DNA from: an uncultured Bacteroides sp.
GTDB lineage: Bacteria > Bacteroidota > Bacteroidia > Bacteroidales > Bacteroidaceae
DNA: 64,000 nucleotides
Direction of reading: 5' to 3'
Assembly: GCA_948847595.1 (NCBI GenBank)
Contig: CAQOGY010000013.1
Location: 12,602-76,601 of the forward strand
In this document: in pieces, positions 1-9,633 of the stretch
How positions within the stretch are numbered: the first letter of the stretch is position 1
Layout: every line of letters starts with the position of its first letter
The notes under the pieces: generated by a model
Database searches by the model: none
Seen by the model: only the letters and a program-made list of their open reading frames with translations
What the model was told of the DNA's origin: nothing
Made by a program: the position numbers and the translations under genes

Positions 1-14
1 GACCTCTATATCTC

Positions 15-395
15 TTATATTTTTTCTGTGCACTTCGTGTTACAAGAACAAAATGGATAGCCCCCACTAGGTTTTAATTTGAAATTCATTTGTTGTGATG
101 AATCCGTTAGAAAACTAGCATATTTACCCTAAGTCGAGGTCTCCACATTCGCGTCATCTGTATATACAGTTGCTAAATAAATTTTATCCGGTTCTAAAAA
201 ATCTAACGTAATCACTTCGTCCGAACCATTATTATTCGTTATACCGCCAACAAACCAATCATCCTTTTCCCGCCGTGCCATAAGAATGTGTTTGCCCGGT
301 TCTCCAAAAAGCACAGATGAGTCGTTTTCATTATATAAACATATGGGCTGATATCTAATAGACACCAGCCCATATTTATGAAATAACCAATACTT
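15..395 (-). pseudogene. GH97 alpha-glycosidase C-terminal remnant
   Basis: An open frame running from the stop codon of the next gene (396-398) down to a TAG at 129-131 encodes residues typical of the C-terminal beta-sandwich of family GH97 glycosidases: a PGKHILMARR strand, then DDWFVGGITN, then a LDFL segment and a YTDDANVET turn. After the TAG the same frame continues to TAA at 15-17 and contains a QMNFKLKPSGGY segment, which resembles the usual last strand of GH97. The catalytic barrel is absent and there is an in-frame premature stop. It is therefore read as a decayed 3' end of a GH97 gene, not a small protein. The GTG at 363-365 is only a nominal start. The family call rests on remembered GH97 C-terminal patterns. 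Confidence 0.6.
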
Positions 396-1712
396 TTATC
401 TTGGATACATTAATGTACCATATCCTAACAAGTCAAAAGCGCCCCCACCATTTCCTGTTTGCGCTCCTACTTCCGGACGCATCTGGTTTACACCCATCAA
501 TGTATATTGGAGCCATTGAGGTTCCACATTTTTAACTCTCGCATAATGCCAATAAAGTACCTCATACATCGGACGGGTCGATCCTCTGTCTGAACTAATT
601 TCAGTATGTAACCCGTGAAAGCCATTATATTCCACAAAAGGAACATCCAACATCGCCACGTTATATTTGGCTACATATTCTGATGCTTTCAAAATAACAT
701 TATTATTATAACCAAAGAAATCATCTCCTTGATTATAAGTCATTTGAGCTATAATTCCTAACAGTCCTATCACTAATGTTGAGTGTCCTTGGTCACGCCC
801 GCTTTCTTGAATCTGTGCCAACCCCGCATTATCACCGTCAAAGACATGAACTATTGTCCTCTTCAAACAGCCATTACCGTCACCATTTAATAAGTAGTCA
901 ACAGCTTCATTATATATGTCACGACGATCTGACAAAATACCGATTGACAACATAGATGCTAAATTTGCCAATCCCCAGTTTGCCCAATAATTCAAAACAG
1001 GCGCTCCATGATGTCTTACAATAAAATCATGGTTAGCAACATAAAAAACATCTACCATCCACTGCTGATATGCCTTAAATTTATCACTCTCCCAATTAGA
1101 GTAATCACGCATTAATTCTCCAGCGTTTGCAAACTGATAACCATATAATCCGGCAGCCAACGACATATTGGAGTCACCATTAATAGATTTACAAGTTGCA
1201 GCCCACGCATTTAGAATATTAATAGAGGCTTGTGCATATTTTACATCACCAGTAATCTTCCAGGCTAAAGCATAATGATACGCCGCATGAGCCTGATTAG
1301 CGGCATTATTATAGTTATCATGCTCTTCTTCCCATATAGTTCCCCCACCCCTGATAATCTTTACTGTAGGATTAGGAGCCACAGTAGTATTAGGAAGGTT
1401 ATTCTCATCAGCAACTATTGTTACCGAAGCAGGTGCCTGGAAATGATTGTTTTCGAGCAATTTATTCCAACCATCAATCCAAGGAGATTCGCCGTTTGCC
1501 ACCTTGGCTTTTGCACGTAAAAGGTCTTCAGCACTATGCAATCCGCCTGGGTGAACCATTGGTTCACTTTCATCTTTTATTATAATATTGTGAGGAATAT
1601 CCTCTTCACCGTTATCGGTCACCCAATCTCTTTCTATCGGATCAATATCATCACCACAAGCCACTGACAATGACAAGAAGCTTATGAACATCAAATAATA
1701 TATTTTTTTCAT
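396..1712 (-). CDS. Alginate-lyase-superfamily lipoprotein, PL38-like polysaccharide lyase
   Basis: A 438-residue protein with a lipoprotein signal peptide ending in a lipobox with Cys19, so probably outer-membrane anchored. The body is an alpha-helical (alpha/alpha toroid) alginate-lyase-type domain. Visible conserved blocks are NYWANWGLAN (about 241-250) and ESGRDQGHS (about 303-311), the latter typical of the alginate_lyase Pfam superfamily that includes PL5 and PL38. Members cleave uronic-acid-containing chains by beta-elimination. PL38 enzymes are reported to act on glucuronan or mannuronan, but the substrate here cannot be read from sequence. It is the last gene of the left SusC/SusD operon, 25 bp after the upstream TIG lipoprotein. 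Family membership is fairly secure; the PL38 number is inference. Confidence 0.72.
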   Translation of the reverse strand: MKKIYYLMFISFLSLSVACGDDIDPIERDWVTDNGEEDIPHNIIIKDESEPMVHPGGLHSAEDLLRAKAKVANGESPWIDGWNKLLENNHFQAPASVTIVADENNLPNTTVAPNPTVKIIRGGGTIWEEEHDNYNNAANQAHAAYHYALAWKITGDVKYAQASINILNAWAATCKSINGDSNMSLAAGLYGYQFANAGELMRDYSNWESDKFKAYQQWMVDVFYVANHDFIVRHHGAPVLNYWANWGLANLASMLSIGILSDRRDIYNEAVDYLLNGDGNGCLKRTIVHVFDGDNAGLAQIQESGRDQGHSTLVIGLLGIIAQMTYNQGDDFFGYNNNVILKASEYVAKYNVAMLDVPFVEYNGFHGLHTEISSDRGSTRPMYEVLYWHYARVKNVEPQWLQYTLMGVNQMRPEVGAQTGNGGGAFDLLGYGTLMYPR

Positions 1713-1737
1713 ATTTTACTCGTTTTATAAATCAAAA

Positions 1738-3234
1738 CTATTGTACATCACCTACATAAACCAATTTGAATTCTGTGACCTTAAAGCATGAAGTATAAGG
1801 CAAATTAGCTGTAAAGCCAAGGCATATTTCTGTTGTCTCAGACAAATTGAAAGGAATAGATTCTTCTGCAAGAGGGGCATTCTTACTATGATCTTTGAAC
1901 TTCCAAAACACATCCCCATTTGCTTCAGACAACTGGTCTGGATTAGGCAACTCAGCCATGTTTTTAACAATCGCAACATAAGGATTACCAGTTTTCAGGA
2001 CTACTTCTCCATATGTAACTTTCAACATATAAGAGCCTTTCGGCAAAGTAATGTTCTGATACATCTTACCATTCGTTACTGTTTTTGTAGCCGCAACTGC
2101 ATTGTTGTTCCAACCTGCCTGTATAATCAAGACTTGCGCATCCGTATTCAATCCTCCGACAGGCACTGAACAGTACTGCCCATTCTGTTTGTTAAACATA
2201 TTCTGCGCAGCTTCATTCACAGTCCAACCAGCTGGTACAGCCCAAGAATTTTCAGTACCGCCTTGTCCTTCTTTAAACTCATTCGGAGTAAAAGGAGCCT
2301 TATAGTTCTTCAAAACATAGCTTGAAATATCCGTATTATCTTCCAGCACTTTCAGTTCATCCGCAGAGGTAGAGGAAAGTCCGTCTTTCGTCACAGTTAT
2401 CGCACCACCAGCAAAACCATCCGGAACTACCGCTATTATCTCACTATTTGCACAAGATTCAATGGAAACAGCATTCAAATCACCGAATTTCACTGTAACA
2501 GCATTTGCATCAGTACCGAAGCCTGTACCGGAAATTGTCACTTTATCCCCAGCAAATGCAAAACTTTCACTCAATACATTATCTGATTTCACAGTAGTAA
2601 CGGTCGGCTTCTCCAACAAGGTAATCTTCAACACATTCTTTGCTTCCTTTCCCTGAATCCGTACTTTAAGTTCAAATTCCCCAAACACGGTAGTTTCCGG
2701 TACAATTGCCTTTATTTCCTCATCCATACATGAAGTTATAGTGAAAGGTACTTCCTCTCCGTCTATCATGCAATACAACTGCACATCCTCTGTCACTGTA
2801 CCAAAATTCTTTCCAATAATTGTAACTTCCGCATTACCTGTTACTCTTGCCGGTGATATTCCCATCATTTCAGGATTGGGAATAACCGTAAAAAGTCGGT
2901 CGGACGTTACAATGCTCATCTTGTTCGCTTCGATAGTTAATGCACCACTGGCTGCATTTTCCGGGACCTTGACCACCAATTTGGTATCTTCACAAGTAAG
3001 CAGTTCCGCAGATTCTTCCATACCTGTAAAAAACACTTTTACCAACTCTTTCGCAGCTCCGAAGTTTGCTCCTTCAATAGTAACTTCTGCTCCCGCATAG
3101 CCACGTTGGGGGGATATACTGGAAACCGACAATACAGGGTCTTCATTTGTAAGCCGTACAATTTCCGCATCGTCATCACAAGCAACTGTCAGCAATGTAA
3201 ACAACAATGGAAATATTAAATATATCTTTCTCAT
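1738..3234 (-). CDS. Surface glycan-binding lipoprotein with tandem IPT/TIG domains
   Basis: A 498-residue lipoprotein (lipobox Cys19 followed by acidic DDD, a surface-export-like signature). Residues about 36-295 form three consecutive IPT/TIG Ig-like domains, each recognisable by a P-x-x-G segment, a V-T-I-x-G-x-N/G-F-G block and a closing V-P motif. Residues about 300-498 form a C-terminal domain shared with the neighbouring 389-residue protein (KNYKAPFTPNEF, LPKGSYMLKVTYG and a final FKVTEFKLVYVG). TIG arrays followed by a unique C-terminal binding domain are typical of SusE/F-position surface glycan-binding proteins in Bacteroides PULs. Its location directly after SusD and its paralog supports that role. 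The ligand is unknown. Confidence 0.78.
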   Translation of the reverse strand: MRKIYLIFPLLFTLLTVACDDDAEIVRLTNEDPVLSVSSISPQRGYAGAEVTIEGANFGAAKELVKVFFTGMEESAELLTCEDTKLVVKVPENAASGALTIEANKMSIVTSDRLFTVIPNPEMMGISPARVTGNAEVTIIGKNFGTVTEDVQLYCMIDGEEVPFTITSCMDEEIKAIVPETTVFGEFELKVRIQGKEAKNVLKITLLEKPTVTTVKSDNVLSESFAFAGDKVTISGTGFGTDANAVTVKFGDLNAVSIESCANSEIIAVVPDGFAGGAITVTKDGLSSTSADELKVLEDNTDISSYVLKNYKAPFTPNEFKEGQGGTENSWAVPAGWTVNEAAQNMFNKQNGQYCSVPVGGLNTDAQVLIIQAGWNNNAVAATKTVTNGKMYQNITLPKGSYMLKVTYGEVVLKTGNPYVAIVKNMAELPNPDQLSEANGDVFWKFKDHSKNAPLAEESIPFNLSETTEICLGFTANLPYTSCFKVTEFKLVYVGDVQ

Positions 3235-3263
3235 CTGTTTTTTTTAATTTTTTAGATTATGAT

Positions 3264-4433
3264 TCATAACAATTCTAATCTCAGTTCTGTCGCTCTAAAC
3301 CAGCCGTTAGCGGTCATAGAGCATACAAATCCAAGGGCAACCTCCGTACTTTCCTCGGTCAGTTCAAACTCAATCTGTACAGAAGAGGATGTTTTATTCT
3401 CTCCCACAAACAAATAAAGTCCTTTCACCAGTTCATTATCCTCAATATCAGTAATATCAGGTAATTCATTACCTTCAGCAACTGTAATATAGAGTGTACT
3501 AGTCTTCACACCATATTCTTTCAAATTTACTGTCAGGCGATATTTCCCTTTTGGCAACGTTGTTGTCTGATAAAGTTTACCATTCGTAAAGTTGTTTGCT
3601 CCCCATCCAGCCTGTAAAAGCAGATTGTCATTGTTCAAGCCGGCTACTTTCTCTGAAGCACCACCATTTTGCATACTGCGTGCAGCATCGTTTACGATCC
3701 AATCAGCCGGAAGGTAAGTTCCGGGAGAAGTACCCAGTTGCGCATCCGTCATGTTAGGATCTATCTTGAACGGCTGTCTGTAGTTCTTCAAATAAGCAAC
3801 CGTAACATCTCCTTTGGCAAACGGATTCAAAGCTGCCCCTGCCACTACTTCAAAACCATTCACGACAATAACGACCTCTCCCGTAGGAAAATTTTCAGGA
3901 GCAACCGTTTGAATTTCTGTTTCAGACCACTTGGTCACTTCTGCATTAACACCACCGAACTTCACGAGAACATCTTCTTTTGCCGTACCAAAACCTGTAC
4001 CTTTGATTGTCACCGTTTCTCCCGGCCTGATAATAGAAGAGCCACTCTCCGTTTCCATTTCGGAAACAACAGGAGACGGCCATATCACGTAATTTCCCAC
4101 CGTTACCGAATTGGTCCATACCTGCAAGGTAATGTCACCACTCATAGCTTCTTCAGGCACTTCCACTACCACACAATTATTATTGCAGGACAGTACATTA
4201 TCCGCAAGTATTCCTCCAAAAGAAACTTTAACCGCTTCCGCACGATCACCGAAATTATGCCCCAATATTGCCACACGCGACTTTACATAGCCTTCTGCAG
4301 GCGAATAGCCCGACACTTCGGGCGCAGGATATACATACTGTTTGATATTACTGTCCTTTTCGCAGCTAATAAAGACTACTGTTCCTAAAGCCAGCAGGCA
4401 GCAACTTATGATTTTTATAAATAAACGCTTCAT
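3264..4433 (-). CDS. Surface glycan-binding lipoprotein with IPT/TIG domains (paralog)
   Basis: A 389-residue lipoprotein (lipobox Cys24) with two IPT/TIG domains at about 37-115 and 118-205. It ends in the same C-terminal domain as the downstream 498-residue protein: both carry a KNYR/KxPF entry, a WxVNDAA/WTVNEAA block, an LLLQAGW/LIIQAGW strand and an LPKGxYxL strand. The shared architecture implies tandem duplication followed by loss or gain of one TIG module. It lies 25 bp downstream of the SusD gene and 29 bp upstream of the paralog, so it is co-transcribed. Role inferred: surface binding of the target glycan together with SusD. Confidence 0.78.
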   Translation of the reverse strand: MKRLFIKIISCCLLALGTVVFISCEKDSNIKQYVYPAPEVSGYSPAEGYVKSRVAILGHNFGDRAEAVKVSFGGILADNVLSCNNNCVVVEVPEEAMSGDITLQVWTNSVTVGNYVIWPSPVVSEMETESGSSIIRPGETVTIKGTGFGTAKEDVLVKFGGVNAEVTKWSETEIQTVAPENFPTGEVVIVVNGFEVVAGAALNPFAKGDVTVAYLKNYRQPFKIDPNMTDAQLGTSPGTYLPADWIVNDAARSMQNGGASEKVAGLNNDNLLLQAGWGANNFTNGKLYQTTTLPKGKYRLTVNLKEYGVKTSTLYITVAEGNELPDITDIEDNELVKGLYLFVGENKTSSSVQIEFELTEESTEVALGFVCSMTANGWFRATELRLELL

Positions 4434-4458
4434 AATCTTATCCTTTTTAAATAATTAA

Positions 4459-6237
4459 TCAATATCCCGGATTCTGTTTCAAATTCGGATTCAAATCAAT
4501 CTGTCTCTGAGGTATAGGCCACAAATAATGTTTCTTCATGAAAGAATGGTTGGCAGAGCTACTGATTACCACACAATTCAATAGTCCGTCTCCTGTCTGC
4601 ACTTTTTCTTCCCCCCAGACAAAAGTATTCGCAGCATAACGCCCTGTGGGAGTACCGTCCGCTGATTTAAAATCAGTCACATAACCGTCACCACCGACAA
4701 CCATACCACAACGTGAAGCATTCAATGCTTCTTCTGCAATTCCCCATCGTTTCAAATCATCAATACGCGCACCCTCCATATAAAGTTCTACTGCACGTTC
4801 ACGACGGATCTCTTCCAGCATATCCAGCTCATTATCTTCAACCAACTTGTTGGTCAAAGCAGCCACACCCGCACGGGCACGCAATTCGTTGATTCCGGTT
4901 AACTGTGCATCGGTGACCTTACCATGACGTTCATAACAAGCTTCCGCATAATTCAGATACACCTCTGCCAGACGTAATACCGGATAATTGGCTGATTCAT
5001 CATTTGCCTTACGGTAAGTCGGATAATTGTAAGCCTTGAATTTTGCACAGTCATAACCGGCCAGCCCTTTGTCCAATGTCACCGAACCCGGTGCAGGCTC
5101 CGTCCCACCATTAATATAATTCATCAGACGATAATCACGGTTCTTAAATTCATCACCGGTTTTATGATATCCCTGAAACAGGTCAGATTTATCAATAGGT
5201 TTACCGTCCGTACAAAGGAACATATCAATCAACTTACGGCTCGGAATCATTGACATAACAGTATGACTCAAATTAACCCCGCCTGTCCTCAGATTAATAT
5301 CATAAACACCATAGAGAATAAATTCCTTATTGCTGCTTTTAGTCAGTCCCGCCGGATTACTTCCCGCATCTTCCAAATTAAACAAATACAAGTTACTTTG
5401 ATTCTTTATCTTCTCATTACTGTTATAATTCCAAATTTGATATCCGCCTCTCTTTATCACATCCTCACATAAGGTAATAGCCTCATCCAGGAATTCATTC
5501 ACTTGATTGCTGGCAGGGCTGGCAGATCCCGAAAAATCGGTTGATGTTCCGTTATATTTTCTCCAAGTCGCTTCATAGAGCAGCACACGCGCCTTAAAAG
5601 CTTCGGCAGCCCATCTGCTGACACATCCCTTATCAGCATCCGAAATATTCTGTTCGATAGGAAGGGCAGCTATCGCATACGTCAAGTCCGAAAGGATCAA
5701 ATCTACAACCTCGTAGCGGCTGTTTCTGAAAGACTTCAGTTCCGGAGAATCTGTATCCATCACAGAAGTAACCACAGGCACACCTCCAAAAGCCTTCAAC
5801 AACGTAAAATAATTATAGGCACGAAAAAAATAAGCTTCTGCCAGATAGGGTGCTATCTCCGACTGACTGCCCGGGTAACCTTTTGCTTTCTCAAACAAAA
5901 TATTTACAGTACGTATATAGCTATAGCATCTGTCCCAACGGTCATCTGACAACGGAACAGTAATCGTTCCACGTCCTACATCGGATGAACCCAGAAAATT
6001 GGAAGCCAAATCCGAAGAGGAATCCATAAAATTGTAAATAGAGTATTTGCCATACGGTGTGCGCCATCCTAAAAGCTGACCATAAAAACCGGTGGCATAT
6101 TCTTTAAAATCCGATGCTTTCTTAAAATACACCACATCCGTTCGTTGATCCTGAGGTTCGAGATCCAGAAATATGTCAGAACAGCTTGACAGACTAAGTA
6201 GCAAACTGGAAAAAATAGTAATATATAATTTTCTCAT
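4459..6237 (-). CDS. SusD/RagB-family outer membrane nutrient-binding lipoprotein
   Basis: A SusD-like starch-binding-outer-membrane family protein, about 592 residues from the preferred start. The open frame extends to 6279, but the ATG at 6237 gives a clean lipoprotein signal with lipobox Cys19 and leaves a normal 28-bp gap after the SusC stop, so it is chosen. Helical TPR-like segments carry the family's typical AEAYFFRAYNYFTL and VLRLAEVYLNYAEA blocks, an ELRARAG block and a RRERAVELYMEG block. It ends with LWPIPQRQIDLNPNLKQNPGY, the usual SusD terminus. It forms the lid of the SusC channel and captures oligosaccharides at the surface. Confidence 0.93.
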   Translation of the reverse strand: MRKLYITIFSSLLLSLSSCSDIFLDLEPQDQRTDVVYFKKASDFKEYATGFYGQLLGWRTPYGKYSIYNFMDSSSDLASNFLGSSDVGRGTITVPLSDDRWDRCYSYIRTVNILFEKAKGYPGSQSEIAPYLAEAYFFRAYNYFTLLKAFGGVPVVTSVMDTDSPELKSFRNSRYEVVDLILSDLTYAIAALPIEQNISDADKGCVSRWAAEAFKARVLLYEATWRKYNGTSTDFSGSASPASNQVNEFLDEAITLCEDVIKRGGYQIWNYNSNEKIKNQSNLYLFNLEDAGSNPAGLTKSSNKEFILYGVYDINLRTGGVNLSHTVMSMIPSRKLIDMFLCTDGKPIDKSDLFQGYHKTGDEFKNRDYRLMNYINGGTEPAPGSVTLDKGLAGYDCAKFKAYNYPTYRKANDESANYPVLRLAEVYLNYAEACYERHGKVTDAQLTGINELRARAGVAALTNKLVEDNELDMLEEIRRERAVELYMEGARIDDLKRWGIAEEALNASRCGMVVGGDGYVTDFKSADGTPTGRYAANTFVWGEEKVQTGDGLLNCVVISSSANHSFMKKHYLWPIPQRQIDLNPNLKQNPGY

Positions 6238-6265
6238 ATCAATCAAATTTACAAAAGTTATACAA

Positions 6266-9200
6266 TCAGAAACCAACATTTATACCGAATGACCATGTTC
6301 TGGAGAACGGATAACCTGTGTTCTGCGACATCTCTCCCATTTCCGGATCAAATCCATCTTTGATGCTCGTTGCCTCCCACAAGTCATTGCCGGAGAAATA
6401 AACACGGACTTTTTCAAGTTTCGCCTTTCTCGTCCATACTTGCGGCAAGGTGTAGCCGACAACCAATGATTTCAAGCGAACATACCGGTTGTTTTGCAGC
6501 ATGAAGTCATTGTTCACATAATTCCATGCTGAACGTCCTCCATAAACTGTCAGACGCGGAAACTCAGCATTCGGGTTATCCTCCGTCCAGGTCTTTCCCA
6601 TAAATTTGTAATTTTGGTTAGTATACGTAGCAGCAAACGGATAAGCCATCCAGCCCTGTCTCATAATCAGTTGTTTTCCAACTCCCTGGAATAAGGCGTT
6701 AAAGTCAAATCCTTTCCACGAACCGCCAAGCGTAATACCGAATAGATAATGGGCATTTCCATCTCCCATATAAATCAAGTCACTGGAAGCACCACCATCG
6801 GCAGAAATGGAACGGTCTCCGCTTAAATCCAGGCGTTTGATATCACCCGGGCGAAGTTCAGTACTGCCACCTGCCGGCAAAGCAGCCAATGCCCCTGTAC
6901 CACCGTATTTCGCATAATAAGCGTTTACCTCTTCCTGCGACTGGAAATAACCGTCCGTCTTATACAAGAAGTAAGCATTCAGCGGATAACCATTCAATGT
7001 CTTATTCTTTCCGGCAACAATCGTATTTGCTCCCTCCAGTTCCATTAACTTGCTGCGTGTATCACTTACATTCGCTGTAACATAATATGAAAAATCTTTT
7101 ATATGATCACGCCATGTCAACGAAACTTCCCATCCTCTTACACGCAAATGACCGCTGTTCGTTTTAGGCGCCCGGCCTCCCAAGAGGGCAGGATATGAAA
7201 TTTCGGACAACATGCCTTTATTCTCTTTTATAAAATAGTCCCAATTGAACACCAGTCGGTTATTCAGAAAATTAAGGTCAACGCCAATATTCTTCTGTTC
7301 TACGCGTTCCCATGTTCTTGTCAGGCTGATCAAACCGGAATTGTTCAATGAGGTGGATATTTGGGTCCCGGCAGGAGAGCCCAATATCGTAGTTCCCTGA
7401 TTAATAGTTGATACGTAATCATAATTACCCAGTCCGGCGTCATTTCCGGAACTACCATAACTCAAACGTACTTTACCAAAGTCCAGACCAAAAAGTGAGG
7501 ATACAGGTTTTATAAAATTCTCTTGTGTAAATACCCAACCTAAAGAGAAGGAACCATAATTCTGGAAACGATAGCCGTCAGCGAATTTGGAATTACCATC
7601 ACGACGTCCCATCAACTCAATCAGGTATTTTTCCGCATAATCATAGTTCACTTTCGCAATATAAGAATAAGTGCCGTTCTGAAACTTTCCGCCACTATTT
7701 CCCTGTAGTGTACCATCAGCCAGATTCAAGTCATATACTCCGTCATTCTCAAAGTCCTTGCGTCCGGCGGCCAGTTTCTTCACCTGTTTCTTTTCCGCAT
7801 TGATACCCATAAGAGCGGATATGTTATGCACGTCAGCAAATGTCTTGTTATACTTCAACAGAGCAGAATAATATTGATAGAAATAATTCTCGGCAGCAGT
7901 CATGTATCCCGGATTATTATGAGCCAGATTTGAAGGGTCTGTAGTATTCAATGTGGTTACCGTGGAGTTGACCAATTGTTGGGCCGGATTCCCGAACCAG
8001 TCATAAGTCTGCACCGGAGTCACCCAACGCTCACGTCTGAATTCTTCATTCTGAAAAGAAGCCATACCTTCAAAGCTGATACCGTTCCAGATATCAACGA
8101 TTGCCTTCATATCTATGCGGGTCGTCAATGACTTCTTGATGTCACGTCCGCCGTCACTTGTTGCGGCAACTGACTGGCGGTCGCCTACATTGCCAAAATT
8201 GGCATACCACTGTCCGTAAGGATTCTTTGCTGGGAAAAAAGGCATGTCATTCCCATACAATGTATAATCCAATCCGACCGAAGGAGACTCCGTATCCGTA
8301 TTTACCAGACTCGCACCTGTCTCCAACCGTATCCATTTCGCCAACTGATAACCATAGTTCAGACGCAAGTTTATCTGTTTCTGCCCATCATAAGCCGTAG
8401 CCAGATTGCCTTGATTATCGGCATAAGCAGCCGAAACACGGAAATCGGACTTATCCGTGGCACCGGAAATGCTCAGATTGTGCTGATAGGAAAAACGGGT
8501 GGCAAACATTTCCTCCAAGCGGTTGGCATTGCCGATAAATATATCTCCATAAAATCGGGTAGGATACATTCCTTCAATCCCTTGAGCCATCCTCTCCATG
8601 TTTTCTTGCGAAACCCACGCCCACCAGTCGGGCACTTTTTCTTCCTTATTGGCTGCCAGCCACATTTGGGCATATTCCGACATGGAAGGTGAAAATCCCG
8701 TGATACCATTGGTATTGAAACGCATGTTGAAATTATAGTCGACACTCACTTTTCCCTTACCTTTTTTGGTAGTAACCAGAATTACACCATTGGCGGCTTT
8801 CGCACCATAGATAGAGGCAGCACCATCTTTCAATACACTGATGTTTTCGATGTCATCCGAGTTCATATTCTGAAAGGAATACCCGTTCAAAGCAGGCACC
8901 CCGTCGATAATCACCAATGGGTCACCACCATTGACGGATGTGGCACCACGAATCTGGAATTTCAAGTCTTCATTTCCCGGACGAGCGGATGAACGTGTCA
9001 CTGCCAGTCCTGGTGTCTGTCCTTGCAAAGCCAGCCCCACATTGGTTACCGCACGACTTTCTAAAGCCTTACCACTCACTTGCTCGATAGAACCGGTCAG
9101 TGTAGCTTTCTTTTGGGTTCCGTAACCTACAACGACTACTTCTTCCAATGCATTATTATCTTCTTTCAAAGTTATCCTTATTTCCGGACTATTGCCAATA

Positions 9201-9517
9201 GCCACTATCTGATCCACATATCCGATATAGGTAATCTTCAATTGCTTTGCTCTATCAGATACTCTCAAAGTGAATTTTCCATTAAGATCCGTAATCACCC
9301 CTTCTTGCGAACCCACGACAACAACGTTACAACCAATCAACGGCTCACCGTTCTGGTCTGTAACCATCCCTTTAATTGTTCTCACCGTTTGAGTGACAAT
9401 CAAGTTCTCTTCTACCCCGGTATTCGCCCTTAGCAAAATGCCCGATGAGCCACCCACTAGCATAGCAATAGCTATGGCAACTCCTTTGTTTGATAAAAAA
9501 CTGGATTTTATTCCCAT
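6266..9517 (-). CDS. SusC/RagA-family TonB-dependent outer membrane transporter
   Basis: A TonB-dependent receptor of about 1083 residues. The frame opens at 9553, but the ATG at 9517 precedes a conventional signal peptide and is preferred. Next come an N-terminal carboxypeptidase-D-regulatory-like domain (GMVTDQNGEPLIGCNVVV ... DLNGKFTL), a plug with EEVVVVGYGTQKKATLTGS and an NGVILVTTKKGKG segment, then a 22-strand barrel ending in FSRTWSFGINVGF. There is no FecR-interacting STN extension, so regulation through an ECF sigma/anti-sigma pair is not indicated. It sits between a GH28-like gene and SusD. It imports oligosaccharides made by the PUL's surface enzymes. Confidence 0.93.
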   Translation of the reverse strand: MGIKSSFLSNKGVAIAIAMLVGGSSGILLRANTGVEENLIVTQTVRTIKGMVTDQNGEPLIGCNVVVVGSQEGVITDLNGKFTLRVSDRAKQLKITYIGYVDQIVAIGNSPEIRITLKEDNNALEEVVVVGYGTQKKATLTGSIEQVSGKALESRAVTNVGLALQGQTPGLAVTRSSARPGNEDLKFQIRGATSVNGGDPLVIIDGVPALNGYSFQNMNSDDIENISVLKDGAASIYGAKAANGVILVTTKKGKGKVSVDYNFNMRFNTNGITGFSPSMSEYAQMWLAANKEEKVPDWWAWVSQENMERMAQGIEGMYPTRFYGDIFIGNANRLEEMFATRFSYQHNLSISGATDKSDFRVSAAYADNQGNLATAYDGQKQINLRLNYGYQLAKWIRLETGASLVNTDTESPSVGLDYTLYGNDMPFFPAKNPYGQWYANFGNVGDRQSVAATSDGGRDIKKSLTTRIDMKAIVDIWNGISFEGMASFQNEEFRRERWVTPVQTYDWFGNPAQQLVNSTVTTLNTTDPSNLAHNNPGYMTAAENYFYQYYSALLKYNKTFADVHNISALMGINAEKKQVKKLAAGRKDFENDGVYDLNLADGTLQGNSGGKFQNGTYSYIAKVNYDYAEKYLIELMGRRDGNSKFADGYRFQNYGSFSLGWVFTQENFIKPVSSLFGLDFGKVRLSYGSSGNDAGLGNYDYVSTINQGTTILGSPAGTQISTSLNNSGLISLTRTWERVEQKNIGVDLNFLNNRLVFNWDYFIKENKGMLSEISYPALLGGRAPKTNSGHLRVRGWEVSLTWRDHIKDFSYYVTANVSDTRSKLMELEGANTIVAGKNKTLNGYPLNAYFLYKTDGYFQSQEEVNAYYAKYGGTGALAALPAGGSTELRPGDIKRLDLSGDRSISADGGASSDLIYMGDGNAHYLFGITLGGSWKGFDFNALFQGVGKQLIMRQGWMAYPFAATYTNQNYKFMGKTWTEDNPNAEFPRLTVYGGRSAWNYVNNDFMLQNNRYVRLKSLVVGYTLPQVWTRKAKLEKVRVYFSGNDLWEATSIKDGFDPEMGEMSQNTGYPFSRTWSFGINVGF

Positions 9518-9633
9518 AATATTAAATAAAAAAATTAAAGTTAATCTATTCATTACTCTAGTTTACTAACTGCCGTTTTATGTAAGAACGTACTTTCTTG
9601 CGTGTCAGTATCTTTACACTTATAAAAATTGAC